The notes under the pieces were generated by a model that worked only from the letters and a program-made list of their open reading frames with translations, ran no database searches and had not been told where the DNA came from. From Crocinitomicaceae bacterium (GTDB lineage: Bacteria > Bacteroidota > Bacteroidia > Flavobacteriales_G > Salibacteraceae): a DNA stretch of 64,000 nt. Positions 44,627 to 53,767 of the stretch are shown one piece after another; the first letter of the stretch is position 1; each line of letters starts with the position of its first letter. Where the stretch lies: contig PAVO01000019.1 of NCBI GenBank assembly GCA_002713215.1, positions 310,001 to 374,000 on the forward strand, in the 5' to 3' direction. The translations under genes and the position numbers were made by a program.

Positions 44627-45358
44627 CTATGGGCCTTCGATAAGAATGTGACCTATTGTTTTTTCTGTACCGTTGGTTAGCTGATAGATGTAAATTCCTC
44701 TTGAATAGTCTGTTCCATCAAATGCGAATGAATTCACATGATCGAGTTCAATGTTTTTATTTTCATAAACCTTTTTTCCAAACAAATCATACACGTTGAG
44801 TGATACATTATCCTGCGTTGGATTTGTGATTTGAAACTTAGCTCTCGAGGTAACCGGGTTAGGGAATATTTTAACCGTTATTGCGGGATCCTTCAGTTTA
44901 GGAACACTAACTGCTTTTTCTTTTACCAATTCGAGTTTTAGCGTTTTTGGATGCTTAATGCTATTCCCACCGTTGGCATAATAAGTTAGGTCAAGAATAA
45001 TATCGATCGTCCCAACTTCAGATGCAGCCGTAGGTGTCCCGCTTATTTGTATGCAGGTTTTTTCTCCTCTTTTTACCATTAGTTTTTTGGTTTGAAAGGA
45101 GAGACCCGTGGGTAGCGACTTTACCTGGTTTATCATAATTGAATCGACTACAATTGGAAATCCAAAAGTGTCGTAGGTAACCTGAGGAATAAAGGTGATG
45201 GTTTCTGTATAAGGCTTATTTATTTCAGCATCGTTCATAAGGCCTTCACCTGCGGATGTGTAGTTTCCCGGAGAAATTCTGCTAGGATCCGGAGTGCATT
45301 GAGCATACCCCAGGAATGTTCCCAGAATAAAGATACAAGTAAAGAGAAGTGTTTTCAT
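44627..45358 (-). CDS. T9SS cargo protein with C-terminal sorting domain
   Basis: Secreted protein of 243 aa. MKTLLFTCIFILGTFLGYAQ is the signal peptide. The middle resembles a single immunoglobulin- or cadherin-like sandwich (SLPTGLSFQTKK with a later ISGTPTAASEVGTIDI, the pattern of putative-Ig repeats). The end, from KIFPNPVTSRAKFQI to GIYIYQLTNGTEKTIGHI, is a type A sorting domain for the Por system. No enzymatic motif was seen. Confidence 0.8.
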   Translation of the reverse strand: MKTLLFTCIFILGTFLGYAQCTPDPSRISPGNYTSAGEGLMNDAEINKPYTETITFIPQVTYDTFGFPIVVDSIMINQVKSLPTGLSFQTKKLMVKRGEKTCIQISGTPTAASEVGTIDIILDLTYYANGGNSIKHPKTLKLELVKEKAVSVPKLKDPAITVKIFPNPVTSRAKFQITNPTQDNVSLNVYDLFGKKVYENKNIELDHVNSFAFDGTDYSRGIYIYQLTNGTEKTIGHILIEGP

Positions 45359-45551
45359 GTTTTAGATATTTAGAGATAAAATCATTTGCTAAAAACCCAT
45401 AACATTTCAGTTATTCGTTCCGTTTGTTGATTTGCCGCTGAAAGCCAGAACTTTAAGAAAGTTTTAAGATTTGAAAGTCGAGATTATTGGTCTGTCTCAG
45501 GTTCTCCCGTAATGCAACAAGGTCTGTTAAACACAACTTTACGGAGCTAGT

Positions 45552-46406
45552 TTAGCTTACCAGCCAAACCAATCCAAATTGGATGATCATAGTTCCTTCA
45601 ACGAGCAGGCTGTAGTAATATTCGCCTGACTCCTTTTTGGCATAGCTTACTATCCAGGCCGTAAACAAAGCTGAAAGAAGCAACGCTAATGTGGAAAATG
45701 TACTGGATTGGAAAAGAAAAAGAACCAAACCGGCAAAAAGGCTTAAAAATATAATGCTCAGTTTTCTTGCTTTTTCTACTCCAAAAAGGAGTGGAAGTGT
45801 GTTTAAGGAAGATGGCGCATCGAAGTCTATATCCCGTATGTCAAATGGAATTGTAATGGCCAGAATAAACAGAAAACGAGTACAAAAGAAACCCAGGATA
45901 GTTAAATTGCTCCAATCGATTATGGCATACTCATACAGTGGAAGATACACCGTTACATAGCTAACGGTTAGGCTAATTAAAAATACCTTAGCAAATGGTA
46001 AATCGCGTAGACGCCAATATTTCCCATTTCGTTTGATTATGGGCACTGAATAGCCAAAGGCAATTATTCCGGAAGGGAGCAGTACATATAGAAATGTAAT
46101 TTCAAGTCGATTGAGCAGGAAAAGAGATCCAGCAGCAGCTAGAAACATTCCCAGGTATAAAATGCCTTTGTTCTTTAATGCCCAGGTATGCCGTGGGCTT
46201 AAGAATTGGGTTTCGATTTTATGCAGACCAACAATTCGATGCACGTTGTAAATGAATAGAGTCGAGCAATAAATAAAAATGACAATATCGAAATTTACTT
46301 TCGAGCCAAACAATAAGAAGGTACTCCATGCCAATGCCGAAACCGGAAGGGCGACATAGATGTTACTAAAAACAAAAAAGTCAAGAACCGATTTTATTTG
46401 CCTCAT
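45552..46406 (-). CDS. UbiA-like membrane protein with degenerate first motif
   Basis: Membrane protein of 284 aa with eight or nine helices. The second aspartate motif of UbiA prenyltransferases is clear as Asp189, Asp192 and Asp196 in PFDIRDIDFDAPSSLNTLP, followed by the usual LLFGVEKARKL. The first motif, normally NDxxDxxxD, is replaced by YNVHRIVG near 53-60, so metal binding there is doubtful. It follows the glycine-rich gene after 5 bases. It differs from the UbiA gene in the lipid operon and may be a pseudoenzyme or use another donor. Confidence 0.7.
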   Translation of the reverse strand: MRQIKSVLDFFVFSNIYVALPVSALAWSTFLLFGSKVNFDIVIFIYCSTLFIYNVHRIVGLHKIETQFLSPRHTWALKNKGILYLGMFLAAAGSLFLLNRLEITFLYVLLPSGIIAFGYSVPIIKRNGKYWRLRDLPFAKVFLISLTVSYVTVYLPLYEYAIIDWSNLTILGFFCTRFLFILAITIPFDIRDIDFDAPSSLNTLPLLFGVEKARKLSIIFLSLFAGLVLFLFQSSTFSTLALLLSALFTAWIVSYAKKESGEYYYSLLVEGTMIIQFGLVWLVS

Positions 46407-46411
46407 TAAAA

Positions 46412-47053
46412 TTAAGGTTGACTATTGGCTGAGATGAGGCCCACAACCCCTCCCGCTATTCCTCCGGCTACCGAAGCGATAATGGAATTAAAAATCTTTT
46501 TTCCCCTGGCACCTTTGCGATAACCCTCAATATAAGCAGGGCTTTGTAGCACTTTTTCATTCCTGGCATATTTAGTCTTTGGGCGGTTGTTTTGTGTGGA
46601 GCTACCTGCCAGGGTTCCCACAACCGGACTTACAACTAACAGGGCGCTATTTTTTGATCCAAGGAACACACCTAGAACAGCACTGACCGAAAACCCTACT
46701 ATTACCGGGAGTGGAGTCTTGTGGTTAGCTCTTGCATCTTGTTGACCATAAATATAAAGCCTCATTTCTTCCACAGAATACATGTCTTCATCAGTAGAAT
46801 CTACCTTGTAATAGATTTTTTCCTTTCCATCTGTTGTAACTGAAAACACCTGGTCTAACCAAATATTGACGTACTTGATTTTACCATTTTTCTTTTTGGT
46901 TTCAAACTTTAGTCGCTCTTCATCTTCTGAAATTATTTTTCCGCCAAAACTTTGTCCTCCCATCAATAGAATAAATGATTGCGAATACCCTTCGCTATAT
47001 GCCAGGCAGAGAAGTGCAAAAGAAATAATCCGAAGACAGTGGTTTACTCTCAT
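46412..47053 (-). CDS. Exported protein with glycine-zipper tail
   Basis: Unrecognised protein of 213 aa. A signal peptide (IISFALLCLAYSEGYSQ) leads a short beta-rich domain (ILLMGGQSFGGKIISEDEERLKFETKKKNGK), which may be a small barrel. Two hydrophobic glycine-rich stretches follow: VIVGFSVSAVLGVFLGSKNS near 118 and the tail SIIASVAGGIAGGVVGLISA. The latter is a glycine zipper of the kind that packs in membranes. A TACTTTTG on the minus strand (47059-47066) almost touches the ATG, which would make the transcript nearly leaderless. Confidence 0.65.
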   Translation of the reverse strand: MRVNHCLRIISFALLCLAYSEGYSQSFILLMGGQSFGGKIISEDEERLKFETKKKNGKIKYVNIWLDQVFSVTTDGKEKIYYKVDSTDEDMYSVEEMRLYIYGQQDARANHKTPLPVIVGFSVSAVLGVFLGSKNSALLVVSPVVGTLAGSSTQNNRPKTKYARNEKVLQSPAYIEGYRKGARGKKIFNSIIASVAGGIAGGVVGLISANSQP

Positions 47054-47127
47054 GGCTTCAAAAGTAGGTAAACTAGGAACGGATTATTCCTGATTTTTTC
47101 AAGTACAATCTCACATTCTTTAGAATT

Positions 47128-47135
47128 ATATTTGC
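47128..47135 (+). promoter_or_regulatory. Putative -7 promoter element for gcvP
   Basis: TATATTTG matches the -7 consensus and lies 34 bases before the gcvP ATG. No good -33 box was found. Confidence 0.5.
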
Positions 47136-47169
47136 AGACTTTTTTATGCGACTTTTAGCACATTAGAAT

Positions 47170-50019
47170 ATGGAAAATTTTACTGGTAGACACATTGGAC
47201 CAAGAGGAAATGCAATTTCCAGAATGATGGAAGAAGTTGGTGTCGATTCAATCGAAGGCCTAATTTCAGAGACCATCCCAGACCAAATAAGGTTAAAAGA
47301 GGATTTAGACATTCCTCACGGTATATCTGAATATGAATTTCTTAAGCACATCGGTGAGGTTGCGTCAAAGAATAAGGTTTATCGATCCTATATCGGGCAG
47401 GGGTATTATGGTACCCTCACGCCAAGTGTGATCAGACGAAATATGTTTGAAAATCCAGGTTGGTATACAGCTTATACCCCTTATCAGGCAGAAATTTCTC
47501 AAGGAAGATTGGAAGCACTTCTTAATTTCCAAACGGTTTGTAGCGACTTAACCGGCATGGAATTGTCCAATGCATCCTTACTTGACGAAGCTACCGCGGC
47601 AGCAGAAGCTATGATTATGTTTTTTCATGCGAGAAGTCGGGCCGATCAGAAAGCAGGTAAAAACCGCTTCTTCGTGGACAATGGCTGCTATGCCCATACG
47701 GTAGATGTGTTAAAAACCAGGGCACTTCCATTGGATATTGAATTGGTTTTTGGAGAATGGAAATCTTTCACTTTTGATGAAAATACATTTGGCGCGATGC
47801 TACAATATCCAAACAATTTAGGTGCTGTAGAAGACTATGCGGGCTTTGTTGAATCTGCACATGCGAATAACGCTATGGTGGCTGTCGCTTCTGATTTAAT
47901 GGCCTTGGTTAATTTGACTCCTCCAGGTGAATGGGGTGCTGATGTGGTTGTTGGAAATTCACAACGATTTGGTGTACCCATGGGATTTGGTGGTCCTCAC
48001 GCTGGATTTTTCTCGTCAAAAGAAGAGTTTAAACGTTTCATTCCAGGCAGAATTATTGGTGTGTCCCAGGATAGAAATGGTGGTTCAGCGTTAAGAATGG
48101 CCCTTCAAACCAGGGAACAACACATTAAAAGAGACAGAGCAACTTCAAATATTTGTACAGCACAAGCGCTTTTAGCTAATATGGCAGGAGCATATGCTAC
48201 CTACCATGGTCCTGAAGGACTAAATAGAATTGCAGGAGAAATTCACGAAAATACAAACTCTCTGGCGGCTGCTCTTAAATCACTTGGTTTCAGCGTAGTG
48301 AACGATTCATGGTTCGATACGCTTGTAGTTGAGGCAGGAGAGTCTTCCGTACGCCCATTGGCAGAAGAAAAGAAGATTAACTTTTGGTATAGCAATGGCA
48401 AAGTTTCCATTAGTATTGATGAAACTGTACTTGAAGAGGATTTAAATGATATTGTTTCAATATTTGAAGAAGTGGCGGGGTCGTCTTCAAATAGAAATGA
48501 TGCCCAATCCGGAATTCCATCCGGGTTAAGCAGAAAATCAGAATTTCTAACCCATCCTACATTCAACTCTTATCATTCGGAAAGTGAAATGATGAGGTAT
48601 TTAAAACACCTGGAAAACAAGGATATTTCGCTGGTTCATTCCATGATTTCGTTGGGGTCATGTACCATGAAACTGAACGCTGCAACACAAATGTTTCCGG
48701 TTTCGTATCCCGAGTTTTCTTCATTGCATCCATTTGCCCCTAAAGACCAGACGCAGGGTTATGATCACGTTATTCAAAACCTGGAAGAGTGGTTGTGTGC
48801 CATTACCGGGTTTTCGGCAATTTCTTTTCAGCCGAATTCCGGTGCACAAGGAGAGTATGCTGGTTTAATGGTAATTCGTGCCTATCACGAATCAAATGGG
48901 GATATGAACAGGAATATCGCGTTAATCCCCTCATCGGCTCATGGAACTAATCCAGCGTCAGCGATTATGGCGGGGATGAAGGTTGTAGTAGTAAAAAGTT
49001 TAGAAAACGGAAATATTGATGTCGATGACCTTCGGGCTAAGGCTGAAGAACACAAGGAAAATTTAGCTTGCTTAATGGTGACTTATCCATCCACGCATGG
49101 TGTGTTTGAAGCACCCATTATGGAAATGACTGATATTATTCACCAAAATGGAGGTCAGGTATATATGGATGGCGCCAATATGAATGCACAGGTGGGACTT
49201 ACCAATCCGGCTACAATTGGAGCTGATGTTTGCCATCTAAACCTGCACAAGACATTTGCTATTCCACATGGTGGGGGTGGCCCGGGTGTAGGACCGATTG
49301 GAGTTGCAGAACATTTAGTGAAATTCCTTCCTGGTCATACATTTAGATTAAACGAAAATGAAGATGCAATTTCTGCTGTAAGCGCTGCTCCCTGGGGAAG
49401 TGCTTCTATTTTATTGATTTCTTATGCATATGTAAAAATGTTGGGGAAAGTAGGATTAAAGAACTCTACTGAAATTGCAATTCTCAACGCCAATTACATG
49501 AAGAGTCGTCTTGAAAAACACTACGATGTGCTCTATTTGGGAGATCGTGGAAGAGTGGCCCATGAAATGATTTTGGATTGTAGAGAGTTTAAGAAAACAG
49601 CTGGAGTTGAAGTAGTTGATATTGCAAAAAGGTTAATAGACTTTGGGTTCCATGCTCCAACAGTATCTTTCCCGGTTGCAGGCACTCTAATGATTGAGCC
49701 TACGGAGAGTGAAAGCAAGGAAGAACTGGATCGTTTTTGTGATGCCTTAATTCAAATTAGAAAGGAGATTTCTGCCATTGAATCTGGTGCAAGCGATGCG
49801 GAGAATAACCTGTTAAAAAATGCACCTCACAGAGCCGAAGAAGTTACCGGAAGCAACTGGAACAGGCCTTATTCAAGGGAAGCTGCTGCTTATCCTTTAC
49901 CATGGGTAGCTCATCAAAAGTATTGGGTACCGGTAGCTCGCATTGATGATGCATTTGGAGATAGAAATTTGGTTTGTGCTTGTCCTCCAATGGATGTTTA
50001 TGAAGACATTGAAGCATAG
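47170..50019 (+). CDS. gcvP: Glycine dehydrogenase (decarboxylating), P-protein
   Basis: PLP enzyme of the glycine cleavage system; it decarboxylates glycine and passes the aminomethyl group to the H-protein lipoyl arm. It has 949 aa, the fused form with both halves. The N-terminal half begins RHIGPRGNAISRMMEEVG, with MELSNASLLDEATAAAEAM. The C-terminal half has the PLP lysine in LNLHKTFAIPHGGGGPGVGPIGV, and SSAHGTNPASAIMAG. The gcvT and gcvH genes are not in the window. A hairpin terminator follows. Confidence 0.98.
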   Translation: MENFTGRHIGPRGNAISRMMEEVGVDSIEGLISETIPDQIRLKEDLDIPHGISEYEFLKHIGEVASKNKVYRSYIGQGYYGTLTPSVIRRNMFENPGWYTAYTPYQAEISQGRLEALLNFQTVCSDLTGMELSNASLLDEATAAAEAMIMFFHARSRADQKAGKNRFFVDNGCYAHTVDVLKTRALPLDIELVFGEWKSFTFDENTFGAMLQYPNNLGAVEDYAGFVESAHANNAMVAVASDLMALVNLTPPGEWGADVVVGNSQRFGVPMGFGGPHAGFFSSKEEFKRFIPGRIIGVSQDRNGGSALRMALQTREQHIKRDRATSNICTAQALLANMAGAYATYHGPEGLNRIAGEIHENTNSLAAALKSLGFSVVNDSWFDTLVVEAGESSVRPLAEEKKINFWYSNGKVSISIDETVLEEDLNDIVSIFEEVAGSSSNRNDAQSGIPSGLSRKSEFLTHPTFNSYHSESEMMRYLKHLENKDISLVHSMISLGSCTMKLNAATQMFPVSYPEFSSLHPFAPKDQTQGYDHVIQNLEEWLCAITGFSAISFQPNSGAQGEYAGLMVIRAYHESNGDMNRNIALIPSSAHGTNPASAIMAGMKVVVVKSLENGNIDVDDLRAKAEEHKENLACLMVTYPSTHGVFEAPIMEMTDIIHQNGGQVYMDGANMNAQVGLTNPATIGADVCHLNLHKTFAIPHGGGGPGVGPIGVAEHLVKFLPGHTFRLNENEDAISAVSAAPWGSASILLISYAYVKMLGKVGLKNSTEIAILNANYMKSRLEKHYDVLYLGDRGRVAHEMILDCREFKKTAGVEVVDIAKRLIDFGFHAPTVSFPVAGTLMIEPTESESKEELDRFCDALIQIRKEISAIESGASDAENNLLKNAPHRAEEVTGSNWNRPYSREAAAYPLPWVAHQKYWVPVARIDDAFGDRNLVCACPPMDVYEDIEA

Positions 50020-50048
50020 TCCAATAAAATAGAAATACCGAATAAAAT

Positions 50049-50080
50049 AAAGAGGGAGCCAATGCGTTCCCTTTTTCTTT
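50049..50080 (+). terminator. Terminator after gcvP
   Basis: AAAGAGGGA and TCCCTTTTT pair (one G-U) around a 10-base loop and run into CTTTTC. The next gene begins only 8 bases later, so the following transcript must start within or upstream of it, or arise by read-through. Confidence 0.75.
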
Positions 50081-50087
50081 TCTTTGA

Positions 50088-52733
50088 ATGATGAGAATTT
50101 TACTCTTTGTAACCTACATAATATTTTACTCAATGGTCCTTCAGGCCCAGGGGTTGAAACCGATTATCATTGAACCGGTGATTAAAAAAACCAAGGTAAA
50201 ATCAAGCGGTAAATTGGCTGCCGTGGGTTCCTTAATCTGGAGTGAGAATTTTGAAAGCAGTGGCAATGGGTTTCCTCACAATGGGATTGTCACAACGTCG
50301 AAAGATACTGTGGATAAAGGATTTCAAAGAGGGGATGTGTCCAATAGTAATTTGGGGCAGGTTTTTAAAGTACCTGTTCGTTCTCGATTTGCTTTTACCA
50401 ATGACGATTACTGCAATTGCAATAAGTCTGAAGACGAATTAATTCTTCCCAGCATTTCCTTTAACGGATCAAATGGAGCTGTTCTTCGCTTTTCGGCCTA
50501 TTTTAATCGTGTTATAAAAACCGAAACTGCTAAAGTTTTTGTAGAGTCCGGGTCAAACTGGATTCAAGTTGCTGAAATAGGCTCATACCAGGATTGGAAA
50601 GATTATGAGGTTCTCATTTCAGGAGCAGGTATTTCCAATCCAAAAATCAAATTTGTTTATGGCGATGATTCTACCTGGGCTTCCGGTTTGGCAATAGATG
50701 ATATTGAGGTGTATAACACTGTTGACAAACTGGATCTCCGATTGGACAGTCTACTGATCAACGATCAAATTATCAATGATTTTTATAAAATAATCCCTAA
50801 AAATCATGCGAGTTCTTTGCTATTGGAAACAACAATTCGAGCCAGTAACATTTCAAAGGAGTCTACGACTAATGCGGTGTTTACCTCAGAAATATCTGGT
50901 CAGACAACGCAAAGCATAAAAACAAATTTGGGCAAGTTCGACTCCTTATCATCTAAAACAGACGTTACGTTTTCTAATCTTGGACTGGCCAATGGAAAAG
51001 GAACTTATACATTTAAATCCTATGTGTCTTCAGACTCGGTGGATAACGATTTAACCAACGATACACTGGCTTTCAACCTTGAACTGAGCGATACTATCTA
51101 TTCCAGAATTAATCAAAAAAAGGCCAATCGAGGGTTTTGGTATGGCCCTAGTAAAAACTATGATATTCTATCTCTCATCGAAATCACAGCAATTGATACT
51201 GCGACTTCAATTTCTGTTTATCTGCATGATGACACGCAGGTTGGAGACACTATTGACGTTGTGATATTTAGTGAATTTTTACAAGACAAGGTAAAGGATA
51301 CATTTCCGCAAATCAACGAGAACATTAGGCTGCAAAAGGAGCATATTGGAGATTGGGTTACCTTTAAAATACCACGTTCGGTTCTGGTTCCCGGTAAGTA
51401 TTTTGTGGGTATAAAAGCTCGTGGGAAACAAGTTGTATTGGGGGTTAGCGACAACCCTGTTAAAGAAAAACTAGTATATGCCAATGCCGGTTCTGGTTTT
51501 GGTCCTGTAGATTATTTGCCTTTTGTAAAACTAAATATTAAGGGGAGTCCTTGTGGTCAGGTGCAGTTAAACGCTTCTGTTACCAAGTCCACTTGTAATG
51601 TGAAAAATGGCCAAATTCTTCTAAACCCAACAGGAGGAACAGCACCCTATAGATATCAGTGGGGGCCAAATGCGAGTTATTCGAGATTGAGTGCGATCAA
51701 TGGTGTTGGGTCAGGAACCTATTCTGTAACGGTGACTGATACGCTTGGTTGTAATCGTTCGCAGGTACTAACATTGGCAGATACCAGCAGCCTGGCAGTA
51801 AATTTAGATTCAATTAAACACGAGCAGTGTTTTGGTGATAGTTCGGGTTACCTTAAAATTGGCGTAACCAATGGAATTGCACCCTACCAAGTACTTTGGG
51901 CGGACGGAAATTCGGATACCATTCGCCAAAAATTGGTAACGGGCAATTATACCGTTACGGTTACCGACGCTTCCGGAAATGGATGTAAATCAATTTTCAA
52001 TTACCAAATCAGTGGCCCATACGAAGCTTTGTCAATGAGTTCCACAGTAGAAAATAATTTGTGTTTTGCTGATCAAAATGGTTCAATTCACGCTCAGGTA
52101 AGGGGAGGTTATGGAACCATTAAATACAAGTGGAGTGATAATTCTCTCAATGGACCATTTGTTGAATCATTAAAAACAGGAACCTATCATCTCACAGTTA
52201 GTGATTCAAACAATTGTTTGCTTACTGATTCTTTTGTTGTTAAAGGAGCTGATTCTCTTGGTGTGTCTGGAGTTGTAACTGATACAGGCGGTACCGCTTC
52301 TATTAAGGTAACCGCATTTGGTGGTAATCCTTCTTATACCTACCATTGGAAAGGCCCTGATGGGTTTACAGATCCAGGCACTAAAGATTTGGACGACTTG
52401 TTGGAACGTGGCATCTATCGATTAACAGTAACCGATAGCCTTGGATGTGAAGTAAGAGACACCTTCTTAGTTGCCGGCAATGTTTCAATTCACGAAGTAC
52501 AGAGTGGAAATAATTTTATTGTTTTTCCTAATCCATCAAACGGGCAAATCCAAATCGATGGTAAGTACGAAAAACAAATTGAAGTGATGATATTTGATCA
52601 GTCAGGTAGGGAAGTAAAGAGAATTGATGAATACCAGGGTCAGGTGATTCATTTATCGGAAGGCCTGTATTTTTTTAAATTGCATAGCTTAGATGATTCT
52701 ATTGAATCACACACCGTTCTGGTGGTTGAATAA
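50088..52733 (+). CDS. T9SS protein with SprB repeats
   Basis: Large secreted protein of 881 aa; ATG 50088 and 50091 are both possible. The signal is LLFVTYIIFYSMVLQAQ. The N-terminal 200 residues resemble a jelly-roll domain (IWSENFESSGNGFPHNGI to ASGLAIDDIEVYN), as in MAM-like adhesins. From about 490 there are three or four SprB repeats, with PTGGTAPYRYQWGPN, VTNGIAPYQVLWADG and VRGGYGTIKYKWSDN, each closed by a YxVTVTD strand. The type A sorting domain begins at IVFPNPSNGQIQIDG. SprB-like proteins serve gliding adhesion in relatives; here that is inference. Confidence 0.85.
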   Translation: MMRILLFVTYIIFYSMVLQAQGLKPIIIEPVIKKTKVKSSGKLAAVGSLIWSENFESSGNGFPHNGIVTTSKDTVDKGFQRGDVSNSNLGQVFKVPVRSRFAFTNDDYCNCNKSEDELILPSISFNGSNGAVLRFSAYFNRVIKTETAKVFVESGSNWIQVAEIGSYQDWKDYEVLISGAGISNPKIKFVYGDDSTWASGLAIDDIEVYNTVDKLDLRLDSLLINDQIINDFYKIIPKNHASSLLLETTIRASNISKESTTNAVFTSEISGQTTQSIKTNLGKFDSLSSKTDVTFSNLGLANGKGTYTFKSYVSSDSVDNDLTNDTLAFNLELSDTIYSRINQKKANRGFWYGPSKNYDILSLIEITAIDTATSISVYLHDDTQVGDTIDVVIFSEFLQDKVKDTFPQINENIRLQKEHIGDWVTFKIPRSVLVPGKYFVGIKARGKQVVLGVSDNPVKEKLVYANAGSGFGPVDYLPFVKLNIKGSPCGQVQLNASVTKSTCNVKNGQILLNPTGGTAPYRYQWGPNASYSRLSAINGVGSGTYSVTVTDTLGCNRSQVLTLADTSSLAVNLDSIKHEQCFGDSSGYLKIGVTNGIAPYQVLWADGNSDTIRQKLVTGNYTVTVTDASGNGCKSIFNYQISGPYEALSMSSTVENNLCFADQNGSIHAQVRGGYGTIKYKWSDNSLNGPFVESLKTGTYHLTVSDSNNCLLTDSFVVKGADSLGVSGVVTDTGGTASIKVTAFGGNPSYTYHWKGPDGFTDPGTKDLDDLLERGIYRLTVTDSLGCEVRDTFLVAGNVSIHEVQSGNNFIVFPNPSNGQIQIDGKYEKQIEVMIFDQSGREVKRIDEYQGQVIHLSEGLYFFKLHSLDDSIESHTVLVVE

Positions 52734-52741
52734 TTGGAATT

Positions 52742-53290
52742 ATGAAAGTTTATACCAAAACAGGAGATAAAGGAGAAACTTCATTGCTCGGAGGAACCCG
52801 GGTAAAAAAGAGCCACTTACGTATTCAGGCGTATGGTACAGTAGATGAGCTTAATTCCTATGTAGGTTTATTGAGGGATCATGATATTGATGAAGAAACG
52901 AAATCCATGTTAATCGAAATTCAGGATCGCCTTTTCACTTTGGGTTCTCATTTAGCTTCGGATCCCAAAAAGAACAAAAGGCGTGTTCCGGATATAGGCT
53001 CCAACGACATTCAACTGTTAGAGAATGAAATGGATAAGATGAATGAAGTACTTCCCGAAATGAGGTCATTCGTCTTGCCCGGAGGCAATAAACTGATTTC
53101 ATTTACACACATTACACGCTGTGTTTGCCGGCGTGCCGAACGCCTTACCATTGAATTGGACGAACTGGAAAAAGTAGATTCAATTATTATTCAATACCTT
53201 AACCGACTTTCCGATTATTTTTTTGTTCTATCAAGAAAATTTTCTCAGGATTTCCACGCTGATGAAAAACCTTGGAAACCAAGATTATAG
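52742..53290 (+). CDS. Cob(I)alamin adenosyltransferase, PduO type
   Basis: Transfers the adenosyl group of ATP to cob(I)alamin to give coenzyme B12, 182 aa. The ATP-binding N-terminus KVYTKTGDKGETSLLGGTRV, YGTVDELNSYVGLLRD, and the helix CVCRRAERLTIELDEL with the ribose-binding Arg-Arg are family hallmarks. It starts 8 bases after the SprB-repeat gene; this is probably chance, since the roles do not match. It would serve a B12-dependent mutase or reductase elsewhere. Confidence 0.93.
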   Translation: MKVYTKTGDKGETSLLGGTRVKKSHLRIQAYGTVDELNSYVGLLRDHDIDEETKSMLIEIQDRLFTLGSHLASDPKKNKRRVPDIGSNDIQLLENEMDKMNEVLPEMRSFVLPGGNKLISFTHITRCVCRRAERLTIELDELEKVDSIIIQYLNRLSDYFFVLSRKFSQDFHADEKPWKPRL

Positions 53291-53317
53291 GCTGATACCA
53301 GATTCGTAAAATTCATA

Positions 53318-53348
53318 TTTGTAAGTGTGGTTAAAAAAATTACATTTG
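53318..53348 (+). promoter_or_regulatory. Full Bacteroidota promoter for the small acidic protein
   Basis: TTTG at 53318-53321 and TACATTTG at 53341-53348 are separated by exactly 19 bases, the ideal arrangement. The transcript would start near 53354, downstream of the GTG at 53327, so translation must begin at ATG 53378. Confidence 0.8.
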
Positions 53349-53377
53349 CAAAAATTAGAAACCCAAAAGAGTCAGCT

Positions 53378-53599
53378 ATGTATTGGACTTTAGAATTGGC
53401 TTCCTATATGGAAGATGCACCTTGGCCGGCTACCAAAGAAGAGCTTATTGATTATGCTCTACGTAGAGGTGCCCCGCTTGAAGTTGTAGAAAACCTTCAG
53501 GAAATTGAAGATGAAGGAGATTCTTATGACACCATAGAGGATATATGGCCTGATTATCCTTCGAAAGAAGACTTCTTCTTTAATGAAGACGAATATTAA
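53378..53599 (+). CDS. DUF2795-like small acidic protein
   Basis: Protein of 73 aa starting at ATG 53378, fixed by the promoter position and by the conserved start MYWTLELASYMEDAPWPAT found in its relatives. ELIDYALRRGAPLEVVENLQ resembles the DUF2795 helical fold, and the acidic tail ends IWPDYPSKEDFFFNEDEY. The protein is very conserved across Bacteroidota, which suggests a core role, but no function is known to me. It has its own promoter and terminator. Confidence 0.85.
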   Translation: MYWTLELASYMEDAPWPATKEELIDYALRRGAPLEVVENLQEIEDEGDSYDTIEDIWPDYPSKEDFFFNEDEY

Positions 53600-53622
53600 G
53601 AAAGAGTTAAATAAATGATATT

Positions 53623-53654
53623 AAAAACCGCTCCATATTCCGAGCGGTTTTTTT
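53623..53654 (+). terminator. Rho-independent terminator before secA
   Basis: AAAAACCGCTC and GAGCGGTTTTT form an 11-base stem with an 8-base loop and end in a T-run. Confidence 0.93.
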
Positions 53655-53701
53655 GTTTCTGTTCCCTTCGTTAACACAAAATTGCAAAGCTCTTTTATCT
53701 G

Positions 53702-53734
53702 TTGAAATTCACCTCCCAAATTCATCTATTTTTG
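53702..53734 (+). promoter_or_regulatory. Putative promoter of secA-rnhB
   Basis: TTG at 53702-53704 and TATTTTTG at 53727-53734 fit the -33 and -7 boxes, with a slightly long 22-base spacer. The secA ATG is 33 bases after the -7 box. Confidence 0.6.
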
Positions 53735-53767
53735 CAGGCTTAATCAAGGATATAAGTACATCTTACT

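Noticed and set aside
53327-53377. GTG at 53327 as the start of the small acidic protein
   Set aside because: It lies between the -33 and -7 boxes of an ideal promoter and adds 17 residues not expected in the family.
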